DNA of 64,000 bases. Origin: Paraburkholderia sp. Tr-20389. Its GTDB lineage: Bacteria > Pseudomonadota > Gammaproteobacteria > Burkholderiales > Burkholderiaceae. The position numbers and the translations under genes are program-made. Where the stretch lies: positions 32,592-96,591 of the forward strand of contig NZ_JAAGPD010000043.1 in the NCBI RefSeq assembly GCF_017104565.1. Reading direction: 5' to 3'. Below, piece by piece: positions 17,498 through 27,022 of this stretch. The notes under the pieces were generated by a model that searched no databases, had not been told where the DNA came from, and was given only the letters and a program-made list of their open reading frames with translations. Positions within the stretch are counted from its first letter, which is position 1; the number at the start of each line of letters is the position of its first letter.

Positions 17498-18359
17498 AGA
17501 TTGCCCGAAATTTTTGCCGTGCCGACCAGTTCTCGCCGTTCGCTATGTGTGTAATCGCCTCAATGGCCCTCAGTTCCGCGGAGCGCGCCTTATTCTGAAA
17601 CACATCGCTTCGGTACACATAGGAGCCGCTGCCCGGTGCAAGCCAATATATCTGTGAGGTATCTAGGTTTGCGAGGTACCGAAAGAAGTCGCGGGTCATA
17701 AAGTCATAATAGAGATAGGACTTGTCCCGGTACTCCCAGTTTGCAATGAACTGAAAAGCGAGCGTGTCGACTAGCATTCCGCTCATCGACACGTTGTTTG
17801 TGTCGCGCCAGGCTCGTGCCATTCGGCTGAGCTCGACCAGATTCTGGTTGCAGGCCATGTTCCTGACAGCGAAGGCGTTCATTTCTTGTTTCGGCTTGCA
17901 AACACGCCATGACCCGCCACCGTTCGAGTCTGCAAACGTGTAGCTCCCGTTATCGTTCACGAAGGCGGGCAAAATCTCAAACCGTATGCCATCGTCAAAA
18001 TTGATGACCACTACCTGGCCATCCCCAGACACCTCGGAGGTTTTATAGGTGTTCCGGATTGAGTTTCTGACAAGAGCTAGCAATGCGGACTGGCCGTTCC
18101 CGGCGTGCCCATGGAAGCGCAGATAAAGGGAGTAAGGAAGCTCGTAAAGCAGGTCAACGTCACTAACACTTGGAATGGCAGTGCTCCGACCATACGACCC
18201 GACGTAAAAACGATACGCAGATTTTGAGTCCAGCTTGTCCCGAAGGTCATAGTTCAACTGACCCACGATACGCCCGGTTCGGTAACCAATCGAACCGCGC
18301 TTATCCGCATTGATACGAAGCGCACCACAAAACTGAGAAAACCAATCCCCTTCGCCCAT
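17475..18359 (-). CDS. CD-NTase (SMODS, cGAS/DncV-like nucleotidyltransferase) of a CBASS
   Basis: This 294-residue enzyme would make a cyclic di- or trinucleotide signal when phage infection is sensed. The nucleotidyltransferase signature GSYGR is at residues 54-58 and is followed by SDVDLLYELP with Asp67 and Asp69. The third acidic position is probably Glu128 in IRFEILPAF, where many relatives have Asp. A good ribosome site (GAAGAAGG) precedes the ATG. The SLATT effector gene follows with an overlap. No E2/E1-like or HORMA/TRIP13 genes are present, so this is a minimal CBASS plus one extra gene. The nucleotide made cannot be told from the sequence. Confidence 0.9.
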   Translation of the reverse strand: MGEGDWFSQFCGALRINADKRGSIGYRTGRIVGQLNYDLRDKLDSKSAYRFYVGSYGRSTAIPSVSDVDLLYELPYSLYLRFHGHAGNGQSALLALVRNSIRNTYKTSEVSGDGQVVVINFDDGIRFEILPAFVNDNGSYTFADSNGGGSWRVCKPKQEMNAFAVRNMACNQNLVELSRMARAWRDTNNVSMSGMLVDTLAFQFIANWEYRDKSYLYYDFMTRDFFRYLANLDTSQIYWLAPGSGSYVYRSDVFQNKARSAELRAIEAITHIANGENWSARQKFRAIYGTAFPD

Positions 18360-18509
18360 TTTTACCTTCTTCTCTCGATTTATATTTTGCCTTGGAGCAA
18401 GCTGCGCTCGGCCCTGTCACAGACCTCGCCGGATGCCAGCATTACATTATTATCTTTCAGAACACAGTATCAGGAAACCGTGACGTTTTAGAAGCAGAGA
18501 TACGTTGCC

Positions 18510-19469
18510 TCATGCCGCGAGCTTGTGCTCGTAGTAAGGCCGGTCTTTGTCATCAAGAATGGCGTACATCGCGTCCAGGCTAGAGTCGCCCGGATTGAGC
18601 CACGCTTCAATGTTCTCGGGCTTAATAGGGATGATGCAGCGGTCATGGCCGGCCGCTTCTATCTCGGGCGGCGGCTCATCGGTGATGGCCGCGAACGACA
18701 GCAGGTCTGGCTCGCCCGGTTTGGTCCATCGCGACCACAGGCAGGCGACGTGCATCAGTTGACCGTTGCTGGGACGAAACTCAAGGACGACGTTCTCGTC
18801 TTTGTCATGCGTCTCCAGCAACGTGCCTTCCATCTTCGCCTTCTTCACGTTCTCGTAGAAGACCTCGACGAGCATCACACCGTGCGTGTGGCCGAAGCAC
18901 GGCTTCCAGAAACCCTCAAGATTGTCCCTGCGCGCGTTATAGGTGCCAGGGTATTTCACATCGTAGTTCGCTGGCTTGCCCGCAATCCGGCACTGGTATC
19001 GCATCGGCTTGACCACGTATTCGCCGTTCTCTATTACGAGCACCGGCGCGTAGGTGCCGGGGAAGATGCGTGAGTCCCGTGGCTTCGACTCGGTCCGGTT
19101 GATGTCTTCGATGCGGCGTAGCGCGGCCTCGATTTTATCGGTGGCGATGCGCCGGCTTTCCGTCGCAGCCTTCGTCACCTTCGATTTCAGCTTGCGCTCG
19201 GCTTCCGTCAGGCGGGTGCGCTGCTTGAAGAGGTCCTGCTCGAGCTTCGTCTTCTGCTCGGCGCGCGTCTTTTCGATGAGATGCCAAATCTCACGCTCAC
19301 CATCGTTTTGCGGGTCGCGGAAGGCATCGTCGAGCGCCTTCGGTGTCTTCGCGGTGTGCCCTTCCGCCTGGAGGAAGTAAAGACGCGCAAACTCGGCGAT
19401 GTCCATGTGCGCGCCGAACATCCGAACATACCGGCGATAGTCCGCCAAGATTTGAGCCGAATAGCACAT
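18510..19469 (-). CDS. SRAP-family protein (SOS response-associated, YedK/HMCES type)
   Basis: The protein has 319 residues and starts MCYSAQ. The Cys at position 2, exposed after Met removal, is the residue that crosslinks to abasic sites in single-stranded DNA. Further family features are NARRDNL in place of the common NARSET, the Glu in VEVFYENV, and the active-site His in GHDRCIIPI. A charged helical stretch (about residues 60-125) makes it longer than the usual 220 or so residues of YedK. It lies behind a 93-aa gene on the minus strand, divergent from the imuA-imuB-dnaE2 cassette and its SOS box, which fits a role in damage tolerance. Confidence 0.85.
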   Translation of the reverse strand: MCYSAQILADYRRYVRMFGAHMDIAEFARLYFLQAEGHTAKTPKALDDAFRDPQNDGEREIWHLIEKTRAEQKTKLEQDLFKQRTRLTEAERKLKSKVTKAATESRRIATDKIEAALRRIEDINRTESKPRDSRIFPGTYAPVLVIENGEYVVKPMRYQCRIAGKPANYDVKYPGTYNARRDNLEGFWKPCFGHTHGVMLVEVFYENVKKAKMEGTLLETHDKDENVVLEFRPSNGQLMHVACLWSRWTKPGEPDLLSFAAITDEPPPEIEAAGHDRCIIPIKPENIEAWLNPGDSSLDAMYAILDDKDRPYYEHKLAA

Positions 19470-19472
19470 GCT

Positions 19473-19754
19473 TCATCTCCGTAGACTGCATCGTATGTCG
19501 GTGCCGATGCATGACCCGTCACATCCGCTGCAGAAGTGCCGGTCGCGCACGCTACCGTCGACTCGCCAGCTGTTCGCGGCGCCAAGTGACTTGGTGCCCA
19601 CGGTTCGGTCGTTCTCACTTGCGAAAAATGTTGGCTCGCCCGCTCTGCCGCGTGCGACTGCCTCGTCAATAGTCGCATCCCCGAACGCATGACGCAATTC
19701 GGCCACGAACGCTGCTATCTCCGGCATCGGGTGCTTGCGTACAGGCATATCCAT
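19473..19754 (-). CDS. Small conserved-type protein of the SOS locus
   Basis: This 93-residue protein resembles short proteins encoded beside DNA-repair genes in Burkholderia, as far as I recall. It has a helix of the form PEIAAFVAELRHAFGDATID, then AVARGRAGEPTFFASEN, and a C-terminal cysteine set in HFCSGCDGSC that could bind a metal. GGGAGA six bases before ATG 19,754 supports this start. It ends 3 bp before the SRAP gene, so the two are probably co-transcribed. Its promoter region is shared with imuA and contains the SOS box. Confidence 0.65.
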   Translation of the reverse strand: MDMPVRKHPMPEIAAFVAELRHAFGDATIDEAVARGRAGEPTFFASENDRTVGTKSLGAANSWRVDGSVRDRHFCSGCDGSCIGTDIRCSLRR

Positions 19755-19815
19755 TATCGTCTCCCATCGCGCCCAAAAAGGGACACTTCACAAAGCAGGT
19801 TTTTGATATACGATA

Positions 19816-19831
19816 CTGTACATCCATACAG
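19816..19831. promoter_or_regulatory. LexA (SOS) box between divergent repair operons
   Basis: CTGTACATCCATACAG fits the CTGT-N8-ACAG LexA consensus. It lies 12 bp before the imuA start and 61 bp before the start of the minus-strand gene, so LexA could silence both directions until DNA damage. Confidence 0.85.
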
Positions 19832-19843
19832 CATTTTCCAACA

Positions 19844-20557
19844 ATGGCTGCCTTGCCCCAACACGTCGAGTCGATTCACCCAGCGCTGTGGCGCGGGGCG
19901 CAGCTCGCGCGTGTGCATGGCAGGACGGTGGATACGGGCTATGCGGCCCTGTCTGCCGAGCTACCAGGCGGGGGTTGGCCGTTGGGCGCACTGGTGGAAC
20001 TGCTGGTCCAGCAACCAGGGATTGGCGAGATGCGGCTTCTGAAGCCGGCGCTCGCCGAGCTAAGCGCGCGGCCGATTGCGCTGCTGCAACCGCCGCATGT
20101 CCCCAATTCGCTAGCGTTCAGCTATCTCGGCGTACCAGTGGAACGTCTTATGAGGTTGCGCGCGCCGAAGACGGCAGATGCGCTCTGGTGCGCGGAGCGC
20201 GTGTTGCAGGCTGCGAGCTGCGGTGCGCTCATCCTATGGCAGCAGCACATCCGGACCGAGGCGCTGCGGCGATTACACCTGGCGGCGCAGGCGTCGGAAA
20301 CGATGCTTGTACTCATCCGGCCGCTGGCCAGCGCACAGGACGCCTCGCCTGCCACGCTGCGGCTGGGAGTCAGACCGGCTGACGGTGGCCTCGTCGTCGA
20401 CGTCGTCAAGCGACGAGGCCCAATACGAAGCGAAATGCTGTCCATCACCCTGCAACCGTCACCGATTCTGCTCAGCCCATATGGCCGTGTTCGTCGCCAT
20501 CTTCCTTCCCCGGCTTTCGCTGGAGGTGTTCCGTCCGAGGTGGTCGCCTCGCACTGA
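19844..20557 (+). CDS. imuA: ImuA, RecA-like component of the SOS mutasome
   Basis: The protein has 237 residues beginning LPQHVESIHPALWRGAQLAR, the usual opening of ImuA proteins (hits typically called translesion DNA synthesis-associated protein). Segments LPGGGWPLGALVELLVQQPG and IALLQPPHVPN follow the RecA-like fold. The Gly-rich loop lacks an obvious GK(S/T), as in many relatives. ImuA works with ImuB and DnaE2 to allow mutagenic bypass synthesis. An SOS box lies just upstream. Its 3' end overlaps imuB by 77 bp. Confidence 0.87.
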   Translation: MAALPQHVESIHPALWRGAQLARVHGRTVDTGYAALSAELPGGGWPLGALVELLVQQPGIGEMRLLKPALAELSARPIALLQPPHVPNSLAFSYLGVPVERLMRLRAPKTADALWCAERVLQAASCGALILWQQHIRTEALRRLHLAAQASETMLVLIRPLASAQDASPATLRLGVRPADGGLVVDVVKRRGPIRSEMLSITLQPSPILLSPYGRVRRHLPSPAFAGGVPSEVVASH

Positions 20558-21944
20558 GCACGGGTGCGTCGTACTCGAGCGCGACAAGGTTGTGGTGGCA
20601 GATACGATGGCGCGGGAAGCCGGCGTACTGCCCGGCATGAAACGGGGCGGAGTGACGACACTTTCGCCCGATGCGTTGATGTACGACCGGAGCATCGAGC
20701 GCGAGCGCGGGATGCAACGCGAGGTCGCGTTCGGTTTGCTGCGTTTCTCGCCGCAGGTCGCGGTCTGCGACGAGGAAACCATCGTCATGGACGTCACGGC
20801 CAGCCTGCGTCTCTTCGGTGGCATCCGCCGCGTCTGCGAATTGATGCGCGACGTGGTGAAGTCCATCGGCGTGACGGTGCGCATGAGCGTCGCCCCAACC
20901 GGTCAGGGCGCGTGGCTGCTCGCAAAGCGCGGCCGCTGCCGCGTGCTCAAGATGCCATCGCTTGAGCGCAACCTGAACGCGTTGCCGTTCACGGTCGTGC
21001 AGGAACTGCGTCCGTTTGCTGACTGGTTCCAGGGACTCGGCTGCCGGGTGCTGGCTGACGTCCGCCGCTTGCCGCGCGCCGGGCTGAAGAAGCGCTGCGG
21101 TGCAGGCTTACTCGATGCGCTCGACCGCGCCTACGGCCTTTCGCCCGAACTGTATCAATGGCTCGAGATGCCACCGACCTTCAGCGCGCGTACCGAACTC
21201 CCGGACCGTGTCGAGCATGCCGAAGCCATCCTGTTTTCGGCGAAGCGCCTCATCGTCCAGATGTGTGGCTGGTTGAGCGCGCAGCAACTCGCGCTCACTC
21301 ACGCCACTGTGTCGCTCGAACATGAGCGTGGCCGCGAAGCCGTCGAGCCGACGACCCTCGAAGTCGCGCTCGCAGAACCGACATGGCATGAGGAGCATCT
21401 CGTCCGCTTGCTGAAGGAGCGCCTTGGTCGCACGGAACTCCCAGCCGCCGTACTCGCAGTTCGCCTGACAGCATCCAGCGTGCAGCCCGCAGAGCCACCG
21501 AGCGATTCGCTGTTCCCTGACCCGGGCGGGTCGGCCGAAGACCATAACCGGCTCATTGAGTTGCTGGTCGCGCGGCTCGGCTCCGAGAACGTGGAGCGCG
21601 CGGCACCAACATCCGACCATAGACCGGAGATGGCGAACCGCTGGGTGCCCATCCAGAGCGACGCGAAGGCGCAGGCGCTGCCCGTTGAACTCCCGCGACC
21701 GACCTGGCTGCTTGAGGAACCCATCAAGCTCATGATTAAGAATCATCGACCGTTTTACGGCTCGCCACTCAGGCTTGTCTCGATGGGCGAGCGCATCGAG
21801 GCAGGTTGGCATGACAGTGAAGCAGTTACACGCGACTACTACGTCGCTGAAGCTGCCGACAAAAGCTGCTACTGGATTTTTCGCGAACGGCCCGTCGTGA
21901 AAACCGAGGAAGTCCGCTGGTTCCTGCACGGCCTGTTTGGCTGA
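20481..21944 (+). CDS. imuB: ImuB, Y-family polymerase-like mutasome scaffold
   Basis: ATG 20,481 gives 487 residues starting MAVFVAIFLPRLSLEVFRP, the usual ImuB N-terminus. The open frame upstream lies within imuA and is not used. Segments AREAGVLPGMKRGGV, DVTASLRLFGGIR and VAPTGQGAWLLAKRG follow Y-family polymerases. ImuB proteins generally lack the catalytic acids and serve as a bridge between the sliding clamp, ImuA and DnaE2. DSLFPDPGG near residue 342 looks like a clamp-binding motif of the Q/S-x-x-LF type. The dnaE2 gene follows after 20 bp. Confidence 0.9.
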   Translation: MAVFVAIFLPRLSLEVFRPRWSPRTEHGCVVLERDKVVVADTMAREAGVLPGMKRGGVTTLSPDALMYDRSIERERGMQREVAFGLLRFSPQVAVCDEETIVMDVTASLRLFGGIRRVCELMRDVVKSIGVTVRMSVAPTGQGAWLLAKRGRCRVLKMPSLERNLNALPFTVVQELRPFADWFQGLGCRVLADVRRLPRAGLKKRCGAGLLDALDRAYGLSPELYQWLEMPPTFSARTELPDRVEHAEAILFSAKRLIVQMCGWLSAQQLALTHATVSLEHERGREAVEPTTLEVALAEPTWHEEHLVRLLKERLGRTELPAAVLAVRLTASSVQPAEPPSDSLFPDPGGSAEDHNRLIELLVARLGSENVERAAPTSDHRPEMANRWVPIQSDAKAQALPVELPRPTWLLEEPIKLMIKNHRPFYGSPLRLVSMGERIEAGWHDSEAVTRDYYVAEAADKSCYWIFRERPVVKTEEVRWFLHGLFG

Positions 21945-21964
21945 GCGGTTAGGACGGTGCGCTC

Positions 21965-24900
21965 GTGGACTTTCAATCGTCAATGCTTCCAGATTATGCG
22001 GAGCTGTTCGCATTCACCAACTTTACGTTTCTCCATGGCGCGTCGCACGGGGAAGAGCTGGTGCAACGTGCATCCCAGCTTGGATACTCGGGACTTGCGA
22101 TAACCGACGAGTGTTCGCTCGCCGGTGTCGTGCGCGCCCATGTCGAGGCGAAGAAAGAGAAATTACCGTTGGTCATCGGTTCGTACTTCCAGCTCGTGAA
22201 TGCGGACCGGACGCCGGCATTCGGCCTCATCCTGCTGGCGCAAAACCGCGAAGGCTACGGCAATCTCTCCGAGCTCATCACGCTGGGACGCATGCGTGCA
22301 ACGAAGGGTGAATACCTGCTCACGCCGCACGACATCTCGAGGCCTGAGAAAGGCCACACACATCTCCGCGGCATGCCGAACTGCCTTGCCATACTGGTGC
22401 CGGACTTCCCTGCGAAAGAGGCCGCGCTCGCCGTCCAGCTCGAATGGATGAATGATGTATTCGCAGGTCGGGCATGGGTGGGACTCACCCTGCACCAGCG
22501 CGCGATGGACGACATCCACCGAGGCATCGTCGAACATGTGGCTGACAAGTATCGCGTGCCGGTCGTGGCGACAGGGAATGTTGTCATGCACGTCCGCTCG
22601 CGAAAGCCGTTGCAGGACACGATGACAGCAATCAGGCTTCGGAAGACCGTTGCCGAATGCGGTTATGACCTCGCGCCTAATGCCGAAGGGCATCTGCGTT
22701 CGCGGTTCCGGCTGGGCAACCTGTATCCGACGCGCGCGCTGTACGAGACGCTCAACGTTCTCGAGCGATGCCAGTTCTCGCTCGACGAGCTTCGGTATGA
22801 ATATCCGGACGAGCTTGTGCCGGGCGGCTTCACGCACGAAGCGTATCTGCGCCAAGAGACATACATCGGCGCGCACCGGCGCTATCCCAATGGCATTCCG
22901 CACAACGTGCAGGAGCAGATTGAGCATGAGCTGCAGCTCATCCGCGAACTGGAATACGAGGCGTACTTCCTCACGGTCTACGACATCGTACGCTTCGCCC
23001 GCAGCCAGCATATCCTGTGTCAGGGGCGCGGGTCGGCGGCAAACAGTGCGGTCTGCTACTGCCTCGGCGTGACGGAGGTTGACCCCGCGCGCGGCAACAT
23101 GCTGTTCGAGCGCTTCATCAGCAAGGAACGCGGCGAGCCGCCCGACATAGACGTGGACTTCGAGCACCAGCGTCGCGAGGAAGTCATCCAGTACATCTAC
23201 CGGAAGTACGGGCGTGACCGGGCGGCCATTGCAGCGGCGGTATCCACATACCGACCGCGCGGCGCGCTGCGTGAAAGCGGGAAGGCCCTCGGCGTTGACC
23301 CGCAGATTGTGGACAAGGTCGCGAAGTCGCATCAGTGGTTTGACCACTCGGCCGACCTCCTCCAGCGCTTTGCGGAATCGGGACTCGACCCGGAAAATCC
23401 GCTCATCGGTCTGTGGGCGAAGCTGGCTGCGCAGATTCTCAACTTCCCACGCCACCTGTCGCAGCACTCCGGTGGCTTCGTCATCAGCCGCGGCAAGCTC
23501 ACGCGCCTGGTACCCGTCGAGAACGCAGCGATGGCGGACCGCTCCGCAATCCAGTGGGATAAGGACGACCTGGAAGCGCTCGGGCTACTGAAAATCGACG
23601 TACTCGCGCTCGGAATGCTGTCGGCAATTCGGCGCACGCTCGACATCGTGTCGGAGCAACGCGGCGAGCGCTTCGAGATGCAGGACATTCCGCCCGAAGA
23701 CGCGGCGACCTACGAAATGATTTCGCGCGCCGATACGGTGGGTGTGTTCCAGATTGAGTCGCGCGCTCAGATGAGCATGTTGCCGCGGATGAAGCCGCGT
23801 GAGTTCTACGACCTCGTCATCGAGGTCGCCATCGTGCGGCCCGGCCCGATTCAGGGCGGCGCTGTGCATCCATACCTGCGCCGTCGCCAGGGTCTGGAGC
23901 CAGTAACCTATCCAAGCGAAGCACTGGAGGTCGCGCTCGGGCGGACGCTGGGCGTACCAATCTTCCAGGAGCAGGTAATGCAGGTCGCCATTCTGGCTGC
24001 CGGTTTTACACCAGGCGAAGCCGACCAGTTGCGTCGCGCGATGGCCGCATGGAAGCGCAAGGGCGGCCTCGACAAATACTACGACCGCATTGTCAACGGC
24101 ATGACGGAGCGCGGGTACACGAAGGACTTTGCCGAATCCATCTTCCAGCAGATTCACGGCTTCGGCGAGTACGGTTTCCCTGAGAGCCACGCGGCGAGCT
24201 TTGCGCTGCTCGTCTACGCGAGCAGTTGGCTGAAGTGTCACGAGCCGGAAGCGTTTCTCGCCGCGATGCTGAACAGCATGCCGCTCGGCTTCTATTCTGC
24301 GTCGCAGCTCATTCAGGATGCACAACGCCACGGTGTGAAGGTGCTGCCGGCTGATGTCACCATCAGCAACTGGGATTCGGTCCTCGAGAGCCATGCGTCT
24401 GCATCAAGGCCGGCAGTACGCCTAGGCCTGTCGCTGCTGAAGGGCATGAAGGACGGCGCCGCCGAACGTATTGAAGCTGCGAGAGCCGTGAGACAGTTTG
24501 CCAGCGTCAGCGACCTCGCCAAACGCGCGCAGCTCGACCGGAAGGACCTTCAGGTTCTGGCCGCCGCGAATTCGCTGTCGTCGCTCGCTGGAAACCGGCG
24601 TGAAGCCCTCTGGACGTCCGTCGCCGCGGTACCCGACCGTGACATTCTTGCTGATGCGCGAGTGGATGATGAAACGCCTGTGCTTGGCGCGCCGTCGGAG
24701 GGCGAAGACATTGTCGCCGACTACAACTCGATGAGCCTCACGCTCGGCCGTCATCCGCTATCGCTGCTGCGGCCGGCGCTGCTCGAGCAGCGGCTCGTGC
24801 CGGCGGCGACGCTGATGACTTACCGCAATGGCCGACTCGCGCGCGGCTGTGGACTGGTGACCGTTCGCCAGCGGCCAGGGACGGCAAAGGGCGTGATGTT

Positions 24901-25114
24901 TGTGACCATCGAGGACGAGACGGGCAACGTGAACGTCATCATCTGGCCGTCAATCCAGGAGCGATTCCGGCAGGAGACGCTTGGCGCGTCGCTGCTTGCG
25001 GTGTACGGGACGTGGCAATGCGAGGGTGAGGTCCGCCATCTGGTCGCGCAACGCCTAGTCGATATGTCGCATCTGCTCGGCGGGATTACGGCGGTCAGTC
25101 GAAACTTCTGCTGA
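21965..25114 (+). CDS. dnaE2: DnaE2 (ImuC), error-prone DNA polymerase III alpha subunit
   Basis: The 1,049-residue polymerase starts at GTG 21,965; ATG 21,983 is an alternative. The N-terminal PHP domain begins YAELFAFTNFTFLHGASH. The catalytic aspartates are in PPDIDVDFEHQRR (about residues 394-406) and LKIDVLALG (about 544). A helix-hairpin-helix region and a C-terminal OB-fold (GLVTVRQRPGTAKGVMFVTI) complete the usual order. The length fits DnaE2 (1,000-1,100) rather than replicative DnaE1 (about 1,170). In SOS conditions it copies past lesions and raises mutation rate. The last 88 residues are repeated at 27,023-27,311, beyond the SIR2 gene. Confidence 0.95.
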   Translation: MDFQSSMLPDYAELFAFTNFTFLHGASHGEELVQRASQLGYSGLAITDECSLAGVVRAHVEAKKEKLPLVIGSYFQLVNADRTPAFGLILLAQNREGYGNLSELITLGRMRATKGEYLLTPHDISRPEKGHTHLRGMPNCLAILVPDFPAKEAALAVQLEWMNDVFAGRAWVGLTLHQRAMDDIHRGIVEHVADKYRVPVVATGNVVMHVRSRKPLQDTMTAIRLRKTVAECGYDLAPNAEGHLRSRFRLGNLYPTRALYETLNVLERCQFSLDELRYEYPDELVPGGFTHEAYLRQETYIGAHRRYPNGIPHNVQEQIEHELQLIRELEYEAYFLTVYDIVRFARSQHILCQGRGSAANSAVCYCLGVTEVDPARGNMLFERFISKERGEPPDIDVDFEHQRREEVIQYIYRKYGRDRAAIAAAVSTYRPRGALRESGKALGVDPQIVDKVAKSHQWFDHSADLLQRFAESGLDPENPLIGLWAKLAAQILNFPRHLSQHSGGFVISRGKLTRLVPVENAAMADRSAIQWDKDDLEALGLLKIDVLALGMLSAIRRTLDIVSEQRGERFEMQDIPPEDAATYEMISRADTVGVFQIESRAQMSMLPRMKPREFYDLVIEVAIVRPGPIQGGAVHPYLRRRQGLEPVTYPSEALEVALGRTLGVPIFQEQVMQVAILAAGFTPGEADQLRRAMAAWKRKGGLDKYYDRIVNGMTERGYTKDFAESIFQQIHGFGEYGFPESHAASFALLVYASSWLKCHEPEAFLAAMLNSMPLGFYSASQLIQDAQRHGVKVLPADVTISNWDSVLESHASASRPAVRLGLSLLKGMKDGAAERIEAARAVRQFASVSDLAKRAQLDRKDLQVLAAANSLSSLAGNRREALWTSVAAVPDRDILADARVDDETPVLGAPSEGEDIVADYNSMSLTLGRHPLSLLRPALLEQRLVPAATLMTYRNGRLARGCGLVTVRQRPGTAKGVMFVTIEDETGNVNVIIWPSIQERFRQETLGASLLAVYGTWQCEGEVRHLVAQRLVDMSHLLGGITAVSRNFC

Positions 25115-25225
25115 GTTCGCAATGTAAGAAACCTAGCATTCAGCGACGAAATTCTGACTGGGAGCTTGCCTTCGAATCGATGCAGCATCCATAGAGACGG
25201 TCAAACCGGTGAATGTAAGTAACGG

Positions 25226-27022
25226 ATGAAGCCCGGTAGACTATTGCTCTTCCGCTACTGTCAAGGAACTGTTTTGCTCGACCCATCTATTTCGCTTGCG
25301 TTTTCGATGCAGTCCAATCGAGGTGTATATGCGCTTTTGCTCGGCTCAGGCGTGTCCCGGTCATCGAGAATTCCGACTGGTTGGGAAATCGTTCTCGAAC
25401 TCGTAAGGAAAGTCGCGCGGCTGGAAAGCGCAGATTGCGAACCGGACCCGGCGGCATGGTATGTCGAGCGGTTCAAGAAGCAACCTGATTACGGCGAGTT
25501 GCTCGACGCAGTAGCTAAAACTCCAGATGAACGACAGGCACTTTTGCGCGGCTACTTCGAACCGACGGATGAAGAGCGGGACGACGGAGCCAAGATGCCG
25601 ACGAAAGCTCATAGGGCCATCGCAAAACTCGTGCGTGGTGGCTACGTTCGTCTCATTGTCACGACCAACTTCGACCGTCTGACCGAGCGCGCGCTCGAAG
25701 ATGAAGGCATCGCACCTATCGTTGTAAGTGGGCCCGACCAGCTGGGCGGCCTTCCGCCTTTCGCTCATTTGGGATGCTGTGTGGTGAAAGTCCACGGCGA
25801 CTATCTCGACACGCGCATCAGAAATACGCCGACCGAACTCGAAACATACGCGCCCGAGATGAATCGATTTCTCGACCGCGTATTCGATGAGTTCGGTCTC
25901 GTGGCTTGCGGTTGGTCGGCAGACTGGGATACAGCGCTGCGTGCTTGCATTGAGCGGGCACCGTCACGGCGATATTCGATGTATTGGGCCGCGAGAGGCA
26001 CCGTAGGTACGTCAGCCCAGAAGTTGCTAACCCTGCGTGCAGGTTACCCAATTCCTATCTCGGGCGCGGATGAGTTCTTCGAAGAGCTTCAATCGAAAAT
26101 TGAGTCCATTGAAGAGTTCAACGCGCCGCATCCATTATCCGCCGCGGTTGCAGTCGCATCCGTGAAGCGCTTTCTAAGCGACTCTGCCCATCGTATCCGG
26201 CTCTCCGACTTGCTCGATAACCTCGGTCGCAGCTTGGCGATAGCATTGCGAGACGGGCCGTTCGCGGATGTCGGGTCTCCGGTCAGTAGGGAAAGCGTGA
26301 CGCAACGAGTGAAAACCTACGACTCGATGACGAGCACGCTGGTGTCTGTAGCTGTGGCTTGCGGCCGCTGGGGCGACGCCGATGCGACACGACAGTTGCG
26401 CCGTGTACTGGACCGTATCTATGCCGCGCGCCAGCAAAACGGCGGCCTGAGCGTATGGGTCAACTATCAATGCTACCCTTCGGCGCTCATAGGCTACGCG
26501 GTCATGTTAGGTGCGTCTCTTGGCGACAATTTGGATGCAGTCTCGAAGATGTTCGAGAACGAGGTACGAGGGATTAATCAAGGGACGCCACTGGCTCAAC
26601 TATTGCCGCCATTTTCTTTTCTTGAAGACCCTGAGGGGTGGGGCCGGCTCTTGGAGGGTATGGACCGACGTCGAGCTCCCGTCAACAATTGGTTGGAAGA
26701 GACGTTGTTTAATTCCATCGGGGCTGAGTTTGCATCAAGGTCAGAATTCGAAGAGCACTTCGACTGGGTCGAAATTGTGCTGGCGCTCGCTTGCCGCCAA
26801 AGTCGTGCCTCGAGCCAGCTTGGAGATTGGTTTCCACCGGGCGCCTTCGGATACCGCAGAACTGGACGAGAGTTGGCAACTGCTCGGATTAATAACTCGT
26901 TGGGCGAGCTTGGTGGGCGCTCGCCGTATGTGCTTTCCGGCTTGTTTGGAGCTACTGCGGAAGAGTGCCGAGTGGCCGTGCTTATGCTGAATGAATCCAT
27001 ACCGCAACTTCGATGGTGGTAG
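25226..27022 (+). CDS. SIR2-domain protein, candidate defence NADase
   Basis: The 598-residue protein has a SIR2 fold in its first half: YALLLGSGVS (Gly-rich NAD loop, residues 35-44), PTGWEIV, IVTTNFD (144-150) and CVVKVHGDYLD with His190. Proteins with this opening (DPSISLAF, GVYALLLGSG) are common in defence islands and include defence-associated sirtuins that deplete NAD upon phage infection. The C-terminal half, about 300 residues, is unrecognised and may sense the trigger. ATG 25,226 has only a weak ribosome site; starts as late as 25,307 are possible. The gene is wedged between dnaE2 and a diverged copy of the dnaE2 tail, which suggests it came in by recombination. Confidence 0.8.
   Translation: MKPGRLLLFRYCQGTVLLDPSISLAFSMQSNRGVYALLLGSGVSRSSRIPTGWEIVLELVRKVARLESADCEPDPAAWYVERFKKQPDYGELLDAVAKTPDERQALLRGYFEPTDEERDDGAKMPTKAHRAIAKLVRGGYVRLIVTTNFDRLTERALEDEGIAPIVVSGPDQLGGLPPFAHLGCCVVKVHGDYLDTRIRNTPTELETYAPEMNRFLDRVFDEFGLVACGWSADWDTALRACIERAPSRRYSMYWAARGTVGTSAQKLLTLRAGYPIPISGADEFFEELQSKIESIEEFNAPHPLSAAVAVASVKRFLSDSAHRIRLSDLLDNLGRSLAIALRDGPFADVGSPVSRESVTQRVKTYDSMTSTLVSVAVACGRWGDADATRQLRRVLDRIYAARQQNGGLSVWVNYQCYPSALIGYAVMLGASLGDNLDAVSKMFENEVRGINQGTPLAQLLPPFSFLEDPEGWGRLLEGMDRRRAPVNNWLEETLFNSIGAEFASRSEFEEHFDWVEIVLALACRQSRASSQLGDWFPPGAFGYRRTGRELATARINNSLGELGGRSPYVLSGLFGATAEECRVAVLMLNESIPQLRWW

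Noticed and set aside
20178-20480. Longer ImuB start inside imuA
   Set aside because: The first 101 codons are an off-frame reading of imuA; ImuB proteins begin with the VFVAIFLPRL segment after ATG 20,481.
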